Source: Paenibacillus hamazuiensis | Lineage (GTDB): Bacteria; Bacillota; Bacilli; Paenibacillales; NBRC-103111 | NCBI RefSeq assembly: GCF_023276405.1 | Contig: NZ_JALRMO010000001.1 | Location: forward strand, 7,217,501-7,281,500 | Direction: 5' to 3' | Length of the DNA: 64,000 bases | Shown here: positions 25,881-33,769 of the stretch, piece by piece | Layout: every line of letters begins with the position of its first letter | Position numbering within the stretch: the first letter of the stretch is position 1 | Position numbers and translations under genes: made by a program | The notes under the pieces: model-generated | What the model saw: the letters and a program-made list of their open reading frames with translations, nothing else | Databases searched by the model: none | What the model was told of the DNA's origin: nothing

Positions 25881-26891
25881 ATGAAACGGCCTGTAACCAT
25901 CGTAACCGGATATCTCGGAAGCGGCAAAACGACGCTGCTTGTGAATATGCTGAAGGATCCTTCCCTGCGCAATACGGCCGTTCTGGTCAACGAGTTCGGT
26001 CAAGTGGGACTCGATCACCATCTGCTGAGACAAGTTGATGAGCGGGCCCGCCTGATCAGCGGGGGCTGTCTATGCTGCACGGTGCGGGAGGACCTGGTCA
26101 AGGAATTGACCGATCTGCTGAACAAGGATCAGAGCGGCGAAATTCCCGGTCTGGAGCGGGTCGTGCTTGAGACGAGCGGGCTCGCCGACCCGGCGCCGAT
26201 TTTGTTCACGATTCTGTCCAACCCCGTGCTGCAGCATCATTACGAAGTCGAGCGGATCATTACCGTTGTGGATGCCGTAAACGCCGGGCTTCATCTGGAG
26301 CGGCATCCGGAAACCGCGAAGCAGGTGGCGGCGGCGGACCGGATCGTCATTACGAAAACCGATCTGGTTTCGGAGGAAACCAAGGCCGAGGTGATGAGCG
26401 AGATCTCTCGGCTCAATCCATTGGCTGAAATCGCCATTGCCGTATATGGGGAGACGGATGCCGGACGTTTGTTTTCCGGGCCGGGGACGGGGAGGGACTT
26501 GATTTGGGGCGCAGGGCTGCCGGCGCCCGCTCCCTCCCACCCGCAGCAGGCTGCGCGCTCCTTATCGCTAACCTTCGACCGGCCGATCGATTGGAATGCG
26601 TTCGGACTGTGGCTCAGCATGCTGCTTCATGCACACGGAGACAAGATCATGCGGGTGAAGGGGCTGCTTGATGTCGGGGGCCCGGGCCCGGTCCTGCTTA
26701 ACGGGGTTCAGCATATCATCCACCCGCCCGAACATCTGTCTGCCTGGCCGGAATCATGCGAACGGCGGTCCCAAGTGGTCTTTATCATGAAATCGGTTGA
26801 GGCGGACGCTTTGCTTCAATCGCTTCATTCCTTTCAGGCGATTTTGGGCGCCAAAGCGGATTTGTCGAAGATGGAAATCATTCATGCCTAA
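25881..26891 (+). CDS. COG0523/CobW-family metallochaperone GTPase
   Basis: The 336-residue protein has the P-loop GYLGSGKTTLL (residues 10-20), the metal-binding CxCC motif GGCLCCTVRE (Cys63, 65, 66), the ETSGLADPAP switch region and an ITKTDLV GTP motif. A C-terminal CobW_C domain begins near 225. Members deliver zinc, cobalt or iron to partner enzymes. Two potential metal enzymes (deacetylase-fold hydrolase and zinc alcohol dehydrogenase) flank it, making them plausible clients (inference). ATG follows AGAAGGGGGCGGCAGCC. Confidence 0.92.
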   Translation: MKRPVTIVTGYLGSGKTTLLVNMLKDPSLRNTAVLVNEFGQVGLDHHLLRQVDERARLISGGCLCCTVREDLVKELTDLLNKDQSGEIPGLERVVLETSGLADPAPILFTILSNPVLQHHYEVERIITVVDAVNAGLHLERHPETAKQVAAADRIVITKTDLVSEETKAEVMSEISRLNPLAEIAIAVYGETDAGRLFSGPGTGRDLIWGAGLPAPAPSHPQQAARSLSLTFDRPIDWNAFGLWLSMLLHAHGDKIMRVKGLLDVGGPGPVLLNGVQHIIHPPEHLSAWPESCERRSQVVFIMKSVEADALLQSLHSFQAILGAKADLSKMEIIHA

Positions 26892-26912
26892 GGAAGCGGG
26901 GGAGAAAACGTT

Positions 26913-28037
26913 ATGACGATAGCGGACTATACGGCTGAGAAAGTGATCAAAGGGGTGCCGGCCCCGGACGGCTGGATGAAGGCCGTTGTGTTTCGCGGAA
27001 TAGGGAAGCCTGTGCTGGAATATAAGCCGATTCCGAAGGCGGGCCCGGGCGAGGTGGTCATCCGGACTACCTCGACAACGATTTGCGGTACGGATATTCA
27101 CATTCTGCACGGCGAGCATCCGGTGGATGAGGGCCGGGTGCTGGGGCACGAGCATGTGGGCGTAATTCACGAAATCGGCGAAGGTATTCGCGGGTTCCGG
27201 GTCGGCGACCGGGTGATGTGCGGCTCCTGTACGCCTTGCGGACAGTGTTACTACTGCCAGAAAGGATTATCGTCCCAGTGTATTGGGCCGGAGGGGGACC
27301 ATCGGCATCCCGGAGGCTGGAGGCTCGGAAATACGGTCGACGGAACGCATGCGGAATATTTCAAAATGCCGTTCCCGGAGTTTAACTTGACCAAGGTGCC
27401 GGACGAGCTTGGCGACGAAGACGTGCTGCTCGTGTCGGACATCGGTTCGACAGGAATCGCTGCGGCGGAGAAAGCCGATATTCAGGTCGGCGATACGGTT
27501 GTCGTCTTCGCTTGCGGCCCTGTAGGGCTTTGCGCCATTGCGGGCGCCAAGCTGAAAGGAGCAAGCCTTGTCATAGGCGTGGACGGCAATCCGGAACGTC
27601 TGAAGATCGCGGAAAAAATGGGCGCCGATGCGGTGCTCGATTTTCGCAAGATCGATGTGGTCGAAGAGATCATGAAGCTGACCGAGGGCAAAGGAGCGGA
27701 TGTGGCGATTGAAGCGCTGGGCAGCCAGACGACGTTCGAGAACTGCATGAAGGTCATACGGAGGGGCGGCACGGTTTCCAGCGTCGGGATTTACTCCGGG
27801 CATGTGACCATTCCGATCGAGACGTTCGCCGGCGGGATGGGCGATCACCGGATCGTCACCACGCTTTGTCCCGGAGGGCGGGAACGGATGCTGCAGCTCA
27901 TTCGGCTTGTCAAGCACCATCGTTTGTCTCTGAACAGCATGATCACCCACAGGATGCCTATCGACGAAGCGCTTGAAGCCTACGAGCTGTTCGAGCACCA
28001 GAAGGACGGCGTCATTAAGCTGGTTATTCATTTCTAG
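26913..28037 (+). CDS. Zinc-dependent alcohol dehydrogenase (MDR family)
   Basis: The 374-residue enzyme has the catalytic zinc ligands in TICGTDIH and LGHEHVG, the structural zinc cysteines in CGSCTPCGQCYYC, and an NAD(P) Rossmann motif VVFACGPVGLCAI. It resembles secondary alcohol/2,3-butanediol/isopropanol-type dehydrogenases. An N-terminal extension of about 20 residues precedes the usual WMKAVVFRG start. It is 21 bases after the GTPase gene and behind GAAGCGGGGGAGAAAACGTT, so in the same operon. Confidence 0.93.
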   Translation: MTIADYTAEKVIKGVPAPDGWMKAVVFRGIGKPVLEYKPIPKAGPGEVVIRTTSTTICGTDIHILHGEHPVDEGRVLGHEHVGVIHEIGEGIRGFRVGDRVMCGSCTPCGQCYYCQKGLSSQCIGPEGDHRHPGGWRLGNTVDGTHAEYFKMPFPEFNLTKVPDELGDEDVLLVSDIGSTGIAAAEKADIQVGDTVVVFACGPVGLCAIAGAKLKGASLVIGVDGNPERLKIAEKMGADAVLDFRKIDVVEEIMKLTEGKGADVAIEALGSQTTFENCMKVIRRGGTVSSVGIYSGHVTIPIETFAGGMGDHRIVTTLCPGGRERMLQLIRLVKHHRLSLNSMITHRMPIDEALEAYELFEHQKDGVIKLVIHF

Positions 28038-28063
28038 CGGACATCAGGGGAGGGGAGTGGCAT

Positions 28064-28816
28064 ATGCGTTTAAAAGGCAAGACCGCCGTCATCACCGGAG
28101 CGGGTGAAGGGATCGGGAAAGCTATCGCCTTGGCCTTCGCCAAAGAAGGCGCCGATCTGGCGATCAATTATTACAACCAGCCGCAAGAGGAAGTGGATGC
28201 GGTCATTCGGGAATTGGAGAGCTGCGGGTGCCAGGTAATGGCCGTCCAAGGGGATGTTACCGACGAGTCTTTCGTCGGCGGCTTCGTCGAACGGACGATC
28301 TCCAGGTTCGGACGGATCGATATCCTGGTGAACAATGCGGGCATCCTGACGCAAAGCCTGGTGCACGAGATGTCCGTCGAAATGTGGGATCGTATGATCG
28401 AGGTCGATTTAAAGTCCGTTTTCCTGATGACCAGGGCCGTTGTTCCTCATATGATCGACCGTCGCTACGGCCGAATCATCAACATCGCTTCCCAAATCGC
28501 GCAAAAGGGAGGTTACGAATTAAGCCATTATGCCGCTGCCAAAGCGGGCGTAATCGGCTTTACCAAATCGGTTGCGCTGGAGCTGGGCCGGTACGGCATT
28601 ACGGCTAACTGTATTGCGCCCGGCCCGATTGAGACCAGGCTGGTTGAGCGGATCGATCCCGCATGGAAGGAGCGGAAAAAGAAGGAGCTGGCGATTCCGC
28701 GTTTCGGTTTGCCGGAAGAGGTCGCTCCGACGGCGGTTCTGCTCGCGTCCGAGCCGGACGGCAATCTGTTCACCGGCCAGACGCTGGGTCCGAATTCGGG
28801 AGATGTAATGCCGTAA
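28064..28816 (+). CDS. Short-chain dehydrogenase/reductase (FabG-like)
   Basis: The 250-residue SDR is canonical: ITGAGEGIGKA for NAD(P) binding, LVNNAGIL, and the catalytic Ser and Tyr-x-x-x-Lys in NIASQIAQKGGYELSHYAAAKAG. It ends LFTGQTLGPNSGDVMP. It is the last gene of the run, 26 bases after the alcohol dehydrogenase, and is closed by a strong terminator. A role in oxidising or reducing a pathway intermediate is inferred from context. Confidence 0.92.
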   Translation: MRLKGKTAVITGAGEGIGKAIALAFAKEGADLAINYYNQPQEEVDAVIRELESCGCQVMAVQGDVTDESFVGGFVERTISRFGRIDILVNNAGILTQSLVHEMSVEMWDRMIEVDLKSVFLMTRAVVPHMIDRRYGRIINIASQIAQKGGYELSHYAAAKAGVIGFTKSVALELGRYGITANCIAPGPIETRLVERIDPAWKERKKKELAIPRFGLPEEVAPTAVLLASEPDGNLFTGQTLGPNSGDVMP

Positions 28817-28843
28817 ATGCGCGGCTGGCCATAAGCAGGATAC

Positions 28844-28887
28844 AAGCTTGAACCGGAAAGCAGGGATGCCCCGGTTCAAGCTTTTTT
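28844..28887. terminator. Terminator closing the amidohydrolase-dehydrogenase operon
   Basis: Perfect 13-bp stem AAGCTTGAACCGG (28844-28856) / CCGGTTCAAGCTT (28871-28883), then TTTT. It also serves the convergent AraC gene. Confidence 0.88.
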
Positions 28888-28896
28888 GAGTTTTTA

Positions 28897-29769
28897 CTAC
28901 CAATTCCGCTTCTCCCGATACTCGCGGGGGGTGGTCCCTTTGATTCGCAGAAAAGTACGGGAAAACGTCGGATAGGAGGAAAAGCCCGATTCGTACGCGA
29001 CTTCCGCGATCGGCATGTCGGAGGTGAGCAGCAGGCTGCAGGCATGCCGAATGCGGAGCTCGCGAAGAAACATGGCGAACGGGAGTCCGTATTGCTCGCC
29101 GAACATTTTGCTGATGTGCACCGGATGTACCCCGAATTGCTTGGACAGCGTCTCCAGCGTCAAAGGCTCCAGGTAGTGCTCATGAACGTATTGGACAATC
29201 GGCCAGATGCCTTTCGCTGTTTTGGATGCGGGTTTGTCCCAGAAGCTCCGGTCCTCCGGTGCGGCAATCTTGCCGCTGCGAGCGAATAAGGCCAACGCTT
29301 CGAGCAGCAGCGACTTCAGCACGATCGGCTTCCACGGCAATGAGCGCTCATATTCCTTGAACAGCTTTTCCCAAATTTGTATACCCTCCTCCCGGTTCTC
29401 CCCTTCCAAATGGACAAACGCGGCTTGAGCTTGGTCCCGGCCCAATATAAAATCGCGCAGCCCCCACGCCGCTTCGGGGCCTTCCGTCAGCAGCTCCGTG
29501 CCGAAATTGCAAATGAACATGAGCAGCGGATCGTCCGGGTGCGAACGGAAATGATGAATTTGGTGCGGGAGAAGAAGCACCGTCGTACCGGGCAGCATCA
29601 CGTGTTCGACCCCGTTGATGAACTCGCTGCCGCGCCCTTCAAGCACAAGCGAAAACTCGATGAAATCGTGCCGATGGGGTGGAATCGCGTTCGTATACCG
29701 TTTCTTTTTCATATAAAAAGGAAAGCGGGTGTTCATGTTCGGGTACTCGAAATAGTATCGCGGATACAT
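28897..29769 (-). CDS. AraC-family transcriptional regulator with cupin sensor
   Basis: The 290-residue protein has an N-terminal cupin-type sensing domain (PPHRHDFIEFSLVLEGRGSE; LLPHQIHHFRS) and a C-terminal AraC domain from about 190 with two helix-turn-helices (LETLSKQFGVHPVHISKMF; IAEVAYESGFSSYPTFSRTF) and the family end PREYREKR. Start ATG follows AATGGAGGGAGAATA. It is divergent from the binding-protein/sialidase genes and probably activates them in response to a sugar (inference). Confidence 0.93.
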   Translation of the reverse strand: MYPRYYFEYPNMNTRFPFYMKKKRYTNAIPPHRHDFIEFSLVLEGRGSEFINGVEHVMLPGTTVLLLPHQIHHFRSHPDDPLLMFICNFGTELLTEGPEAAWGLRDFILGRDQAQAAFVHLEGENREEGIQIWEKLFKEYERSLPWKPIVLKSLLLEALALFARSGKIAAPEDRSFWDKPASKTAKGIWPIVQYVHEHYLEPLTLETLSKQFGVHPVHISKMFGEQYGLPFAMFLRELRIRHACSLLLTSDMPIAEVAYESGFSSYPTFSRTFLRIKGTTPREYREKRNW

Positions 29770-29991
29770 ATTCTCCCTCCATTTGCAGCCTGGCTTTCCC
29801 TCATTATAACTGGAAATTTATTTTCGAAAAATGAAATATTCGGATTAAATACTGCAATAAACACAGCGGCGGAAAGCAGTAAAATCGTCGTAAATAAGCG
29901 CGGAAGGGGGCAGGATGTCATGAATTGAAAGCGGAAACAATTCGGTCTTGCAAGGAGTCCGGTTCCAGCTTGCAAAGAAAGGAGTGCACAC
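29770..29991. promoter_or_regulatory. Divergent regulatory region of the sialidase locus
   Basis: A 222-bp gap between the AraC gene and the lipoprotein gene, AT-rich at 29815-29870. It should hold the AraC protein's sites; I see no clear direct repeats or promoter with a good -35 by eye. Confidence 0.4.
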
Positions 29992-31320
29992 ATGCTCATG
30001 AAAAAAAGCGCCGGTACCGTCGCGGCGCTCGCGCTGCTGCTCATGGCGCTGCAAGGATGCTCCGGCGGGGCGAGCGTTCCGCAAACGGGCCCGAATGGAG
30101 AGGCGGGCCGCCAGGAGCAAGCGAAGCCGGCAAACGAACCGGTCACGCTCAAATTCGCCGTCACCAAGGGCTGGTTCGGACCGGGCGAGCTGGATAAATA
30201 CATCATCGAGCCGGTGAAAAAGAAATATCCGCACATCACGCTGGAAATTATCGATACGGGGGCCAAAGACCAGTCGCTGGACAAAGTGGTCGCGGCGGGG
30301 ATCTCTCCCGACCTGGTCATGACGGCCAATCCGCTCATTCACCGCCTGACGACGCTGGATCTGCAGGACGACATGGAACCGCTGATCCGCAAGTTCGGCT
30401 TCGATCTGACCAAGCTGAACAAAGCCGCCGTCGAATCGGTAAAAAGCGCAAGCGGCTTCGATCAATTGATCGGCATCCCGTGGACGATGCATTTTCACGC
30501 GCTTTATTACAACAAGGATCTGTTCGACCGGTTCGGCGTCCCTTATCCGAAAGACGGGATGACGTGGGACGAAACCGTCGAGCTCGCCCGCAAGCTGACG
30601 AAAACGGACGGCGGGGTCGGTTACCGCGGCCTCGAGCCGGACTATTCCTTCCGCGTCGCCTCGGCCAAAGGCCTCGGCATGGTCGATCCGAAAACGGAGA
30701 AGGCGCTTGTAAACAGCGACGGCTGGAGAAGGGTGTATGAGCTGCTGAAAACGGTCTACACGATTCCCGGTAACGGAGAGTACAAGCTGGGCGCCGCTGC
30801 GGAAACGCAGTTTATGAAGGACAAGACGCTTGCCATGCTGCCGGGCCTTAACCGGCTGCCGCTGTTCAAGGATGCGGCGGGGCTGAACTGGGATATGGTG
30901 CAGTATCCGCAATTTCCGGAGTCGCCGAACACGTCGATGGGTGTCGACGAATGGATCCTGCACGTCACAAGGCAGAGCAAATATAAAGATCAGGCGTTCC
31001 AGGTCATTGCGACGGTGCTTTCGGAGGAAGTGCAGACGGATATGGCCAGACATGCGCGGTTTCCGGTATTGACCGGCAAAAGCATCGAAGAGCAGTTCGG
31101 GCAAGCCGTCCCGAGCCTCCAGGGGAAAAACCTGAAGGCGGCCTTCCTGTCCCAGCCGGCCAAAGCTTATCCGGTCAGCAGGTACGACGAGGAAGCGCAA
31201 AAAATGATGGGCGGGGCGTCCATCGCTCCGATTGTGAAAGGCGAGAAGGACATCAACACGGTGCTGCGCGAAAACGAAGAAAAATTAAACAGATACATCG
31301 AGCAGAACAAAGCCAGGTAA
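29992..31320 (+). CDS. Extracellular solute-binding lipoprotein of a carbohydrate ABC importer
   Basis: The 442-residue protein has a lipoprotein signal ending LMALQGC (Cys near 20), then a low-complexity linker and a type 1 binding-protein fold: VTLKFAVTKGWFGPGELDKYI, HALYYNKDLFDRFG, and an EEVQTDMARHARFPVLTGK C-terminal lobe. No permease or ATPase lies nearby. It is 58 bases before a secreted sialidase and likely binds a sugar released from sialylated or related glycans (inference). ATG follows GAAAGGAGTGCACAC. Confidence 0.88.
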   Translation: MLMKKSAGTVAALALLLMALQGCSGGASVPQTGPNGEAGRQEQAKPANEPVTLKFAVTKGWFGPGELDKYIIEPVKKKYPHITLEIIDTGAKDQSLDKVVAAGISPDLVMTANPLIHRLTTLDLQDDMEPLIRKFGFDLTKLNKAAVESVKSASGFDQLIGIPWTMHFHALYYNKDLFDRFGVPYPKDGMTWDETVELARKLTKTDGGVGYRGLEPDYSFRVASAKGLGMVDPKTEKALVNSDGWRRVYELLKTVYTIPGNGEYKLGAAAETQFMKDKTLAMLPGLNRLPLFKDAAGLNWDMVQYPQFPESPNTSMGVDEWILHVTRQSKYKDQAFQVIATVLSEEVQTDMARHARFPVLTGKSIEEQFGQAVPSLQGKNLKAAFLSQPAKAYPVSRYDEEAQKMMGGASIAPIVKGEKDINTVLRENEEKLNRYIEQNKAR

Positions 31321-31378
31321 ATCCGGATCATTTCATTGTAGAGGTCGCCGAATCCCGATTATCGAGGAGGAATAAGGT

Positions 31379-33487
31379 ATGCTGTCCGCCATTTGGAAAA
31401 GAGCTGCTGCCGCTGTGCTGGCCGCAGTCATGCTTATCGGAGGAGTTGAGAACATCGGGGCTGCAGAAGAATTGAAGAAGGAGAAGGGGCACGTGGCGAA
31501 AAAACCGCAGTTTGCAGAGCAGGAGTTGTTTATACCGGGCGAAGGAGGTTACCCCGTCGTACGTATCCCGGGGCTTGTTGTGACGCGAAAAGGGACGCTG
31601 ATCGCCTATGCGGAGGCGAGAAATTCGGCCAGCGACTGGGCCAAGATCGATTTGGTCGTGAAACGAAGCGCGGATGGGGGCAGAACGTGGGGGCCGCTGC
31701 AGGTGGTGGTGAAAAATGCGCCTTCCGAAAACATCACTTATAACAATCCGCTGATGATAGCGGAGCAGGACGGAGATGTTGTGCACTTCCTGTACTGCAA
31801 AAATTACCATGAGATGTTTTATGCGGCAAGCACCGACGAAGGGCAGACCTGGTCCGCTCCCGTGAATATCACGCAAACGACGATGAACCGGTTCCGCGAA
31901 GACGGCCAGCAGCCGAAGCCTTTTCCTTGGAAGGTGATCGCGGCGGGGCCGGGGCACGGCATCGAGCTGCGCAGCGGCCGGCTGCTGGCGCCGGTATGGC
32001 TGGCGAACGGAGCGACCGATACGAGCCATAGCCCTTCCGTCGTAGCGACGGTGTACAGCGATGACCACGGCCAGTCGTGGCAGGCGGGAGAGATTGTTTA
32101 CGATACGCCGGAGGTGAGAAGTCCGGGCGAGACGACGGCGGTCGAGCTGCAGGACGGCTCGGTCATGCTCAATATGCGCAACTCGGCGAAGCGGCGGGCC
32201 GTCACGGTCAGTGCCACCGGGATCGATGGCTGGAGTGTGCCGACGCTGGACGAAACGCTGATCGATCCGGGCAATTTCGGCAGCTCGGCCCGATATTCGT
32301 TCGGCCGCGGCAAGGGGCATAACCGCATTTTGTTCATCAATGCCAACGATCCGGCCGACCGGCAAAACATTACGCTGCGCATGAGCGAGGACGACGGGAA
32401 AACATGGGCGTACGGCAAATCCGTTCAGCCGGGCCAAGGCGCGTATTCCGAGGTGGCCGTCGCCCCGGACCAAACGATTCATGTGCTGTACGAGAAAGGG
32501 TACGGCATCCGGGCCGCGCGGATGAATCTGGAGTGGCTGACCGACGGCACTCAGCTGGAGAGCCTGGAGACGGATACGGGCGAGCTTAGTCCGAAGTTGT
32601 CCGCCGGCATCTTCGATTACACGCTGAACGTCAGGGAGGATGTGACGGAGGTCGGGCTGGCGCCGAGACTGCCGATGCATTCGGAGGCTGTTGTTAAGGT
32701 GAACGGAGTCGCCGTGGCCAGAGGGGAGGCCGAAATCGTCCGGCTTGCCCCGGAACGGGATACGCGGGTGAACGTGACGGTGGAATCGCCGAAAGGAAAA
32801 CGTCTCGCCGAATACGCGATCACCGTCCGCAAAACGCTGCCGAAGGGAGAGCTCGTCGGCCACTGGAGCTTCGACCAGATCGGACCGGACGGCACGGTGC
32901 CCGACGTGAGCGGAAAACATAACGACGGTCTGGCAAACGGGACTGTTCCGGTAGCGGGCAAAGCAGGTCAGGCGCTGCAGTTTAACGGCGGTTATGTCGA
33001 TGTGAAAAACGGTGAAGGTCTCGCATTCGGCAAAGGGGAATTCACCGCTTCCTTATGGGTGAAGCCGGACCGGATCGACGACATTATGACGCTGCTTTGG
33101 TACGGAGATGTAGGGGCAGCCGCCAGAGGCTGGTATGTTCGGACTCAAGGGTTCGGCAAAATGAACTTCCGCGTCGGCGGTGACGGAGCGGAGGCTTTGA
33201 CAGGAACCGACGGCGTCGTGGTTAAAGCGGGAGGCTGGACGCATGTGACCGTCCAAAGGAAGGGCAATCTGGCGAAAATCTACATCGATGGGCAAGAAGT
33301 GAGAAGGCGATTGCTTACGGATGTGTACAATATTGACGGAACGAACGTACTCAGAATCGGCAAGCCGAAATCGGGAGATACACGAGCCTGGATCGGCGCC
33401 ATCGACGACGTGAGGTTGTACAACTACGCGCTGACGGACGCGCAGGTGCGGCAGCTTTACGAGAGTACGAAAGGGACAAACGAATAA
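31379..33487 (+). CDS. Secreted exo-alpha-sialidase with LamG-type domain
   Basis: The 702-residue protein has a signal peptide (ending near IGAAEE, about 30), then a six-bladed sialidase domain at about 45-395: the RIP motif (VVRIPGL, near 62) and Asp boxes SADGGRTW, STDEGQTW, SDDHGQSW and SEDDGKTW. A cadherin-like bead (SPKLSAGIFDYTLNV) follows at about 405-480. From about 490 to 690 is a concanavalin A/LamG domain (LVGHWSFDQIGPDGTVPDVSG; AWIGAIDDVRLYNYAL). It should release terminal sialic or related acids; BNR-fold trans-acting variants are possible. ATG follows CGAGGAGGAATAAGGT. Confidence 0.9.
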   Translation: MLSAIWKRAAAAVLAAVMLIGGVENIGAAEELKKEKGHVAKKPQFAEQELFIPGEGGYPVVRIPGLVVTRKGTLIAYAEARNSASDWAKIDLVVKRSADGGRTWGPLQVVVKNAPSENITYNNPLMIAEQDGDVVHFLYCKNYHEMFYAASTDEGQTWSAPVNITQTTMNRFREDGQQPKPFPWKVIAAGPGHGIELRSGRLLAPVWLANGATDTSHSPSVVATVYSDDHGQSWQAGEIVYDTPEVRSPGETTAVELQDGSVMLNMRNSAKRRAVTVSATGIDGWSVPTLDETLIDPGNFGSSARYSFGRGKGHNRILFINANDPADRQNITLRMSEDDGKTWAYGKSVQPGQGAYSEVAVAPDQTIHVLYEKGYGIRAARMNLEWLTDGTQLESLETDTGELSPKLSAGIFDYTLNVREDVTEVGLAPRLPMHSEAVVKVNGVAVARGEAEIVRLAPERDTRVNVTVESPKGKRLAEYAITVRKTLPKGELVGHWSFDQIGPDGTVPDVSGKHNDGLANGTVPVAGKAGQALQFNGGYVDVKNGEGLAFGKGEFTASLWVKPDRIDDIMTLLWYGDVGAAARGWYVRTQGFGKMNFRVGGDGAEALTGTDGVVVKAGGWTHVTVQRKGNLAKIYIDGQEVRRRLLTDVYNIDGTNVLRIGKPKSGDTRAWIGAIDDVRLYNYALTDAQVRQLYESTKGTNE

Positions 33488-33520
33488 TTGGGTTGAGCTT
33501 GGGGCCGACCGCCCCGGACA

Positions 33521-33559
33521 TCCCGGCTGCAGCCGTTTTCGGCCGCGCCGGGATTTTTT
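33521..33559 (+). terminator. Terminator after sialidase gene
   Basis: TCCCGGC-TGCAGCCG / CGGCCGC-GCCGGGA long hairpin with TTTT loop, followed by TTTTTT. Confidence 0.82.
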
Positions 33560-33665
33560 GCATGCGGTAATTTTCCGAAATAAGGAAATTAACTTTCAGT
33601 AATCATTCAGCCGGCATTAATGTTAATTTCATGTAAAGATAATATTATGAAATTGTAAAAACTGA

Positions 33666-33729
33666 GTCCGCAACTTTATGGAGGAGCCTGTCACAAGAGG
33701 GCTCTTCTGCCTTTTTTTGAACTGCGGAC
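33666..33729 (+). promoter_or_regulatory. Structured leader with terminator upstream of the LTA-synthase-like gene
   Basis: Outer arms GTCCGCA (33666-33672) and TGCGGAC (33723-33729) enclose a terminator hairpin GAGGAGCC / GGCTCTTC (33681-33688 / 33700-33707) with a T-run at 33712-33718. It lies between the sialidase terminator and the ribosome site of the next gene, 40 bases before its start. The preceding AT-rich stretch (TTAATTTCATGTAAAGATAATATT) is a plausible promoter. No known riboswitch class is recognised. Confidence 0.5.
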
Positions 33730-33769
33730 AAAAGACACGGGGGTTGTTAGCCAAAAGGAGGGTGATAAG

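Noticed and set aside
31328-32920. Long minus-strand open frame opposite the sialidase gene
   Set aside because: Composition is typical of an antisense shadow; the plus strand has signal peptide and Asp boxes.
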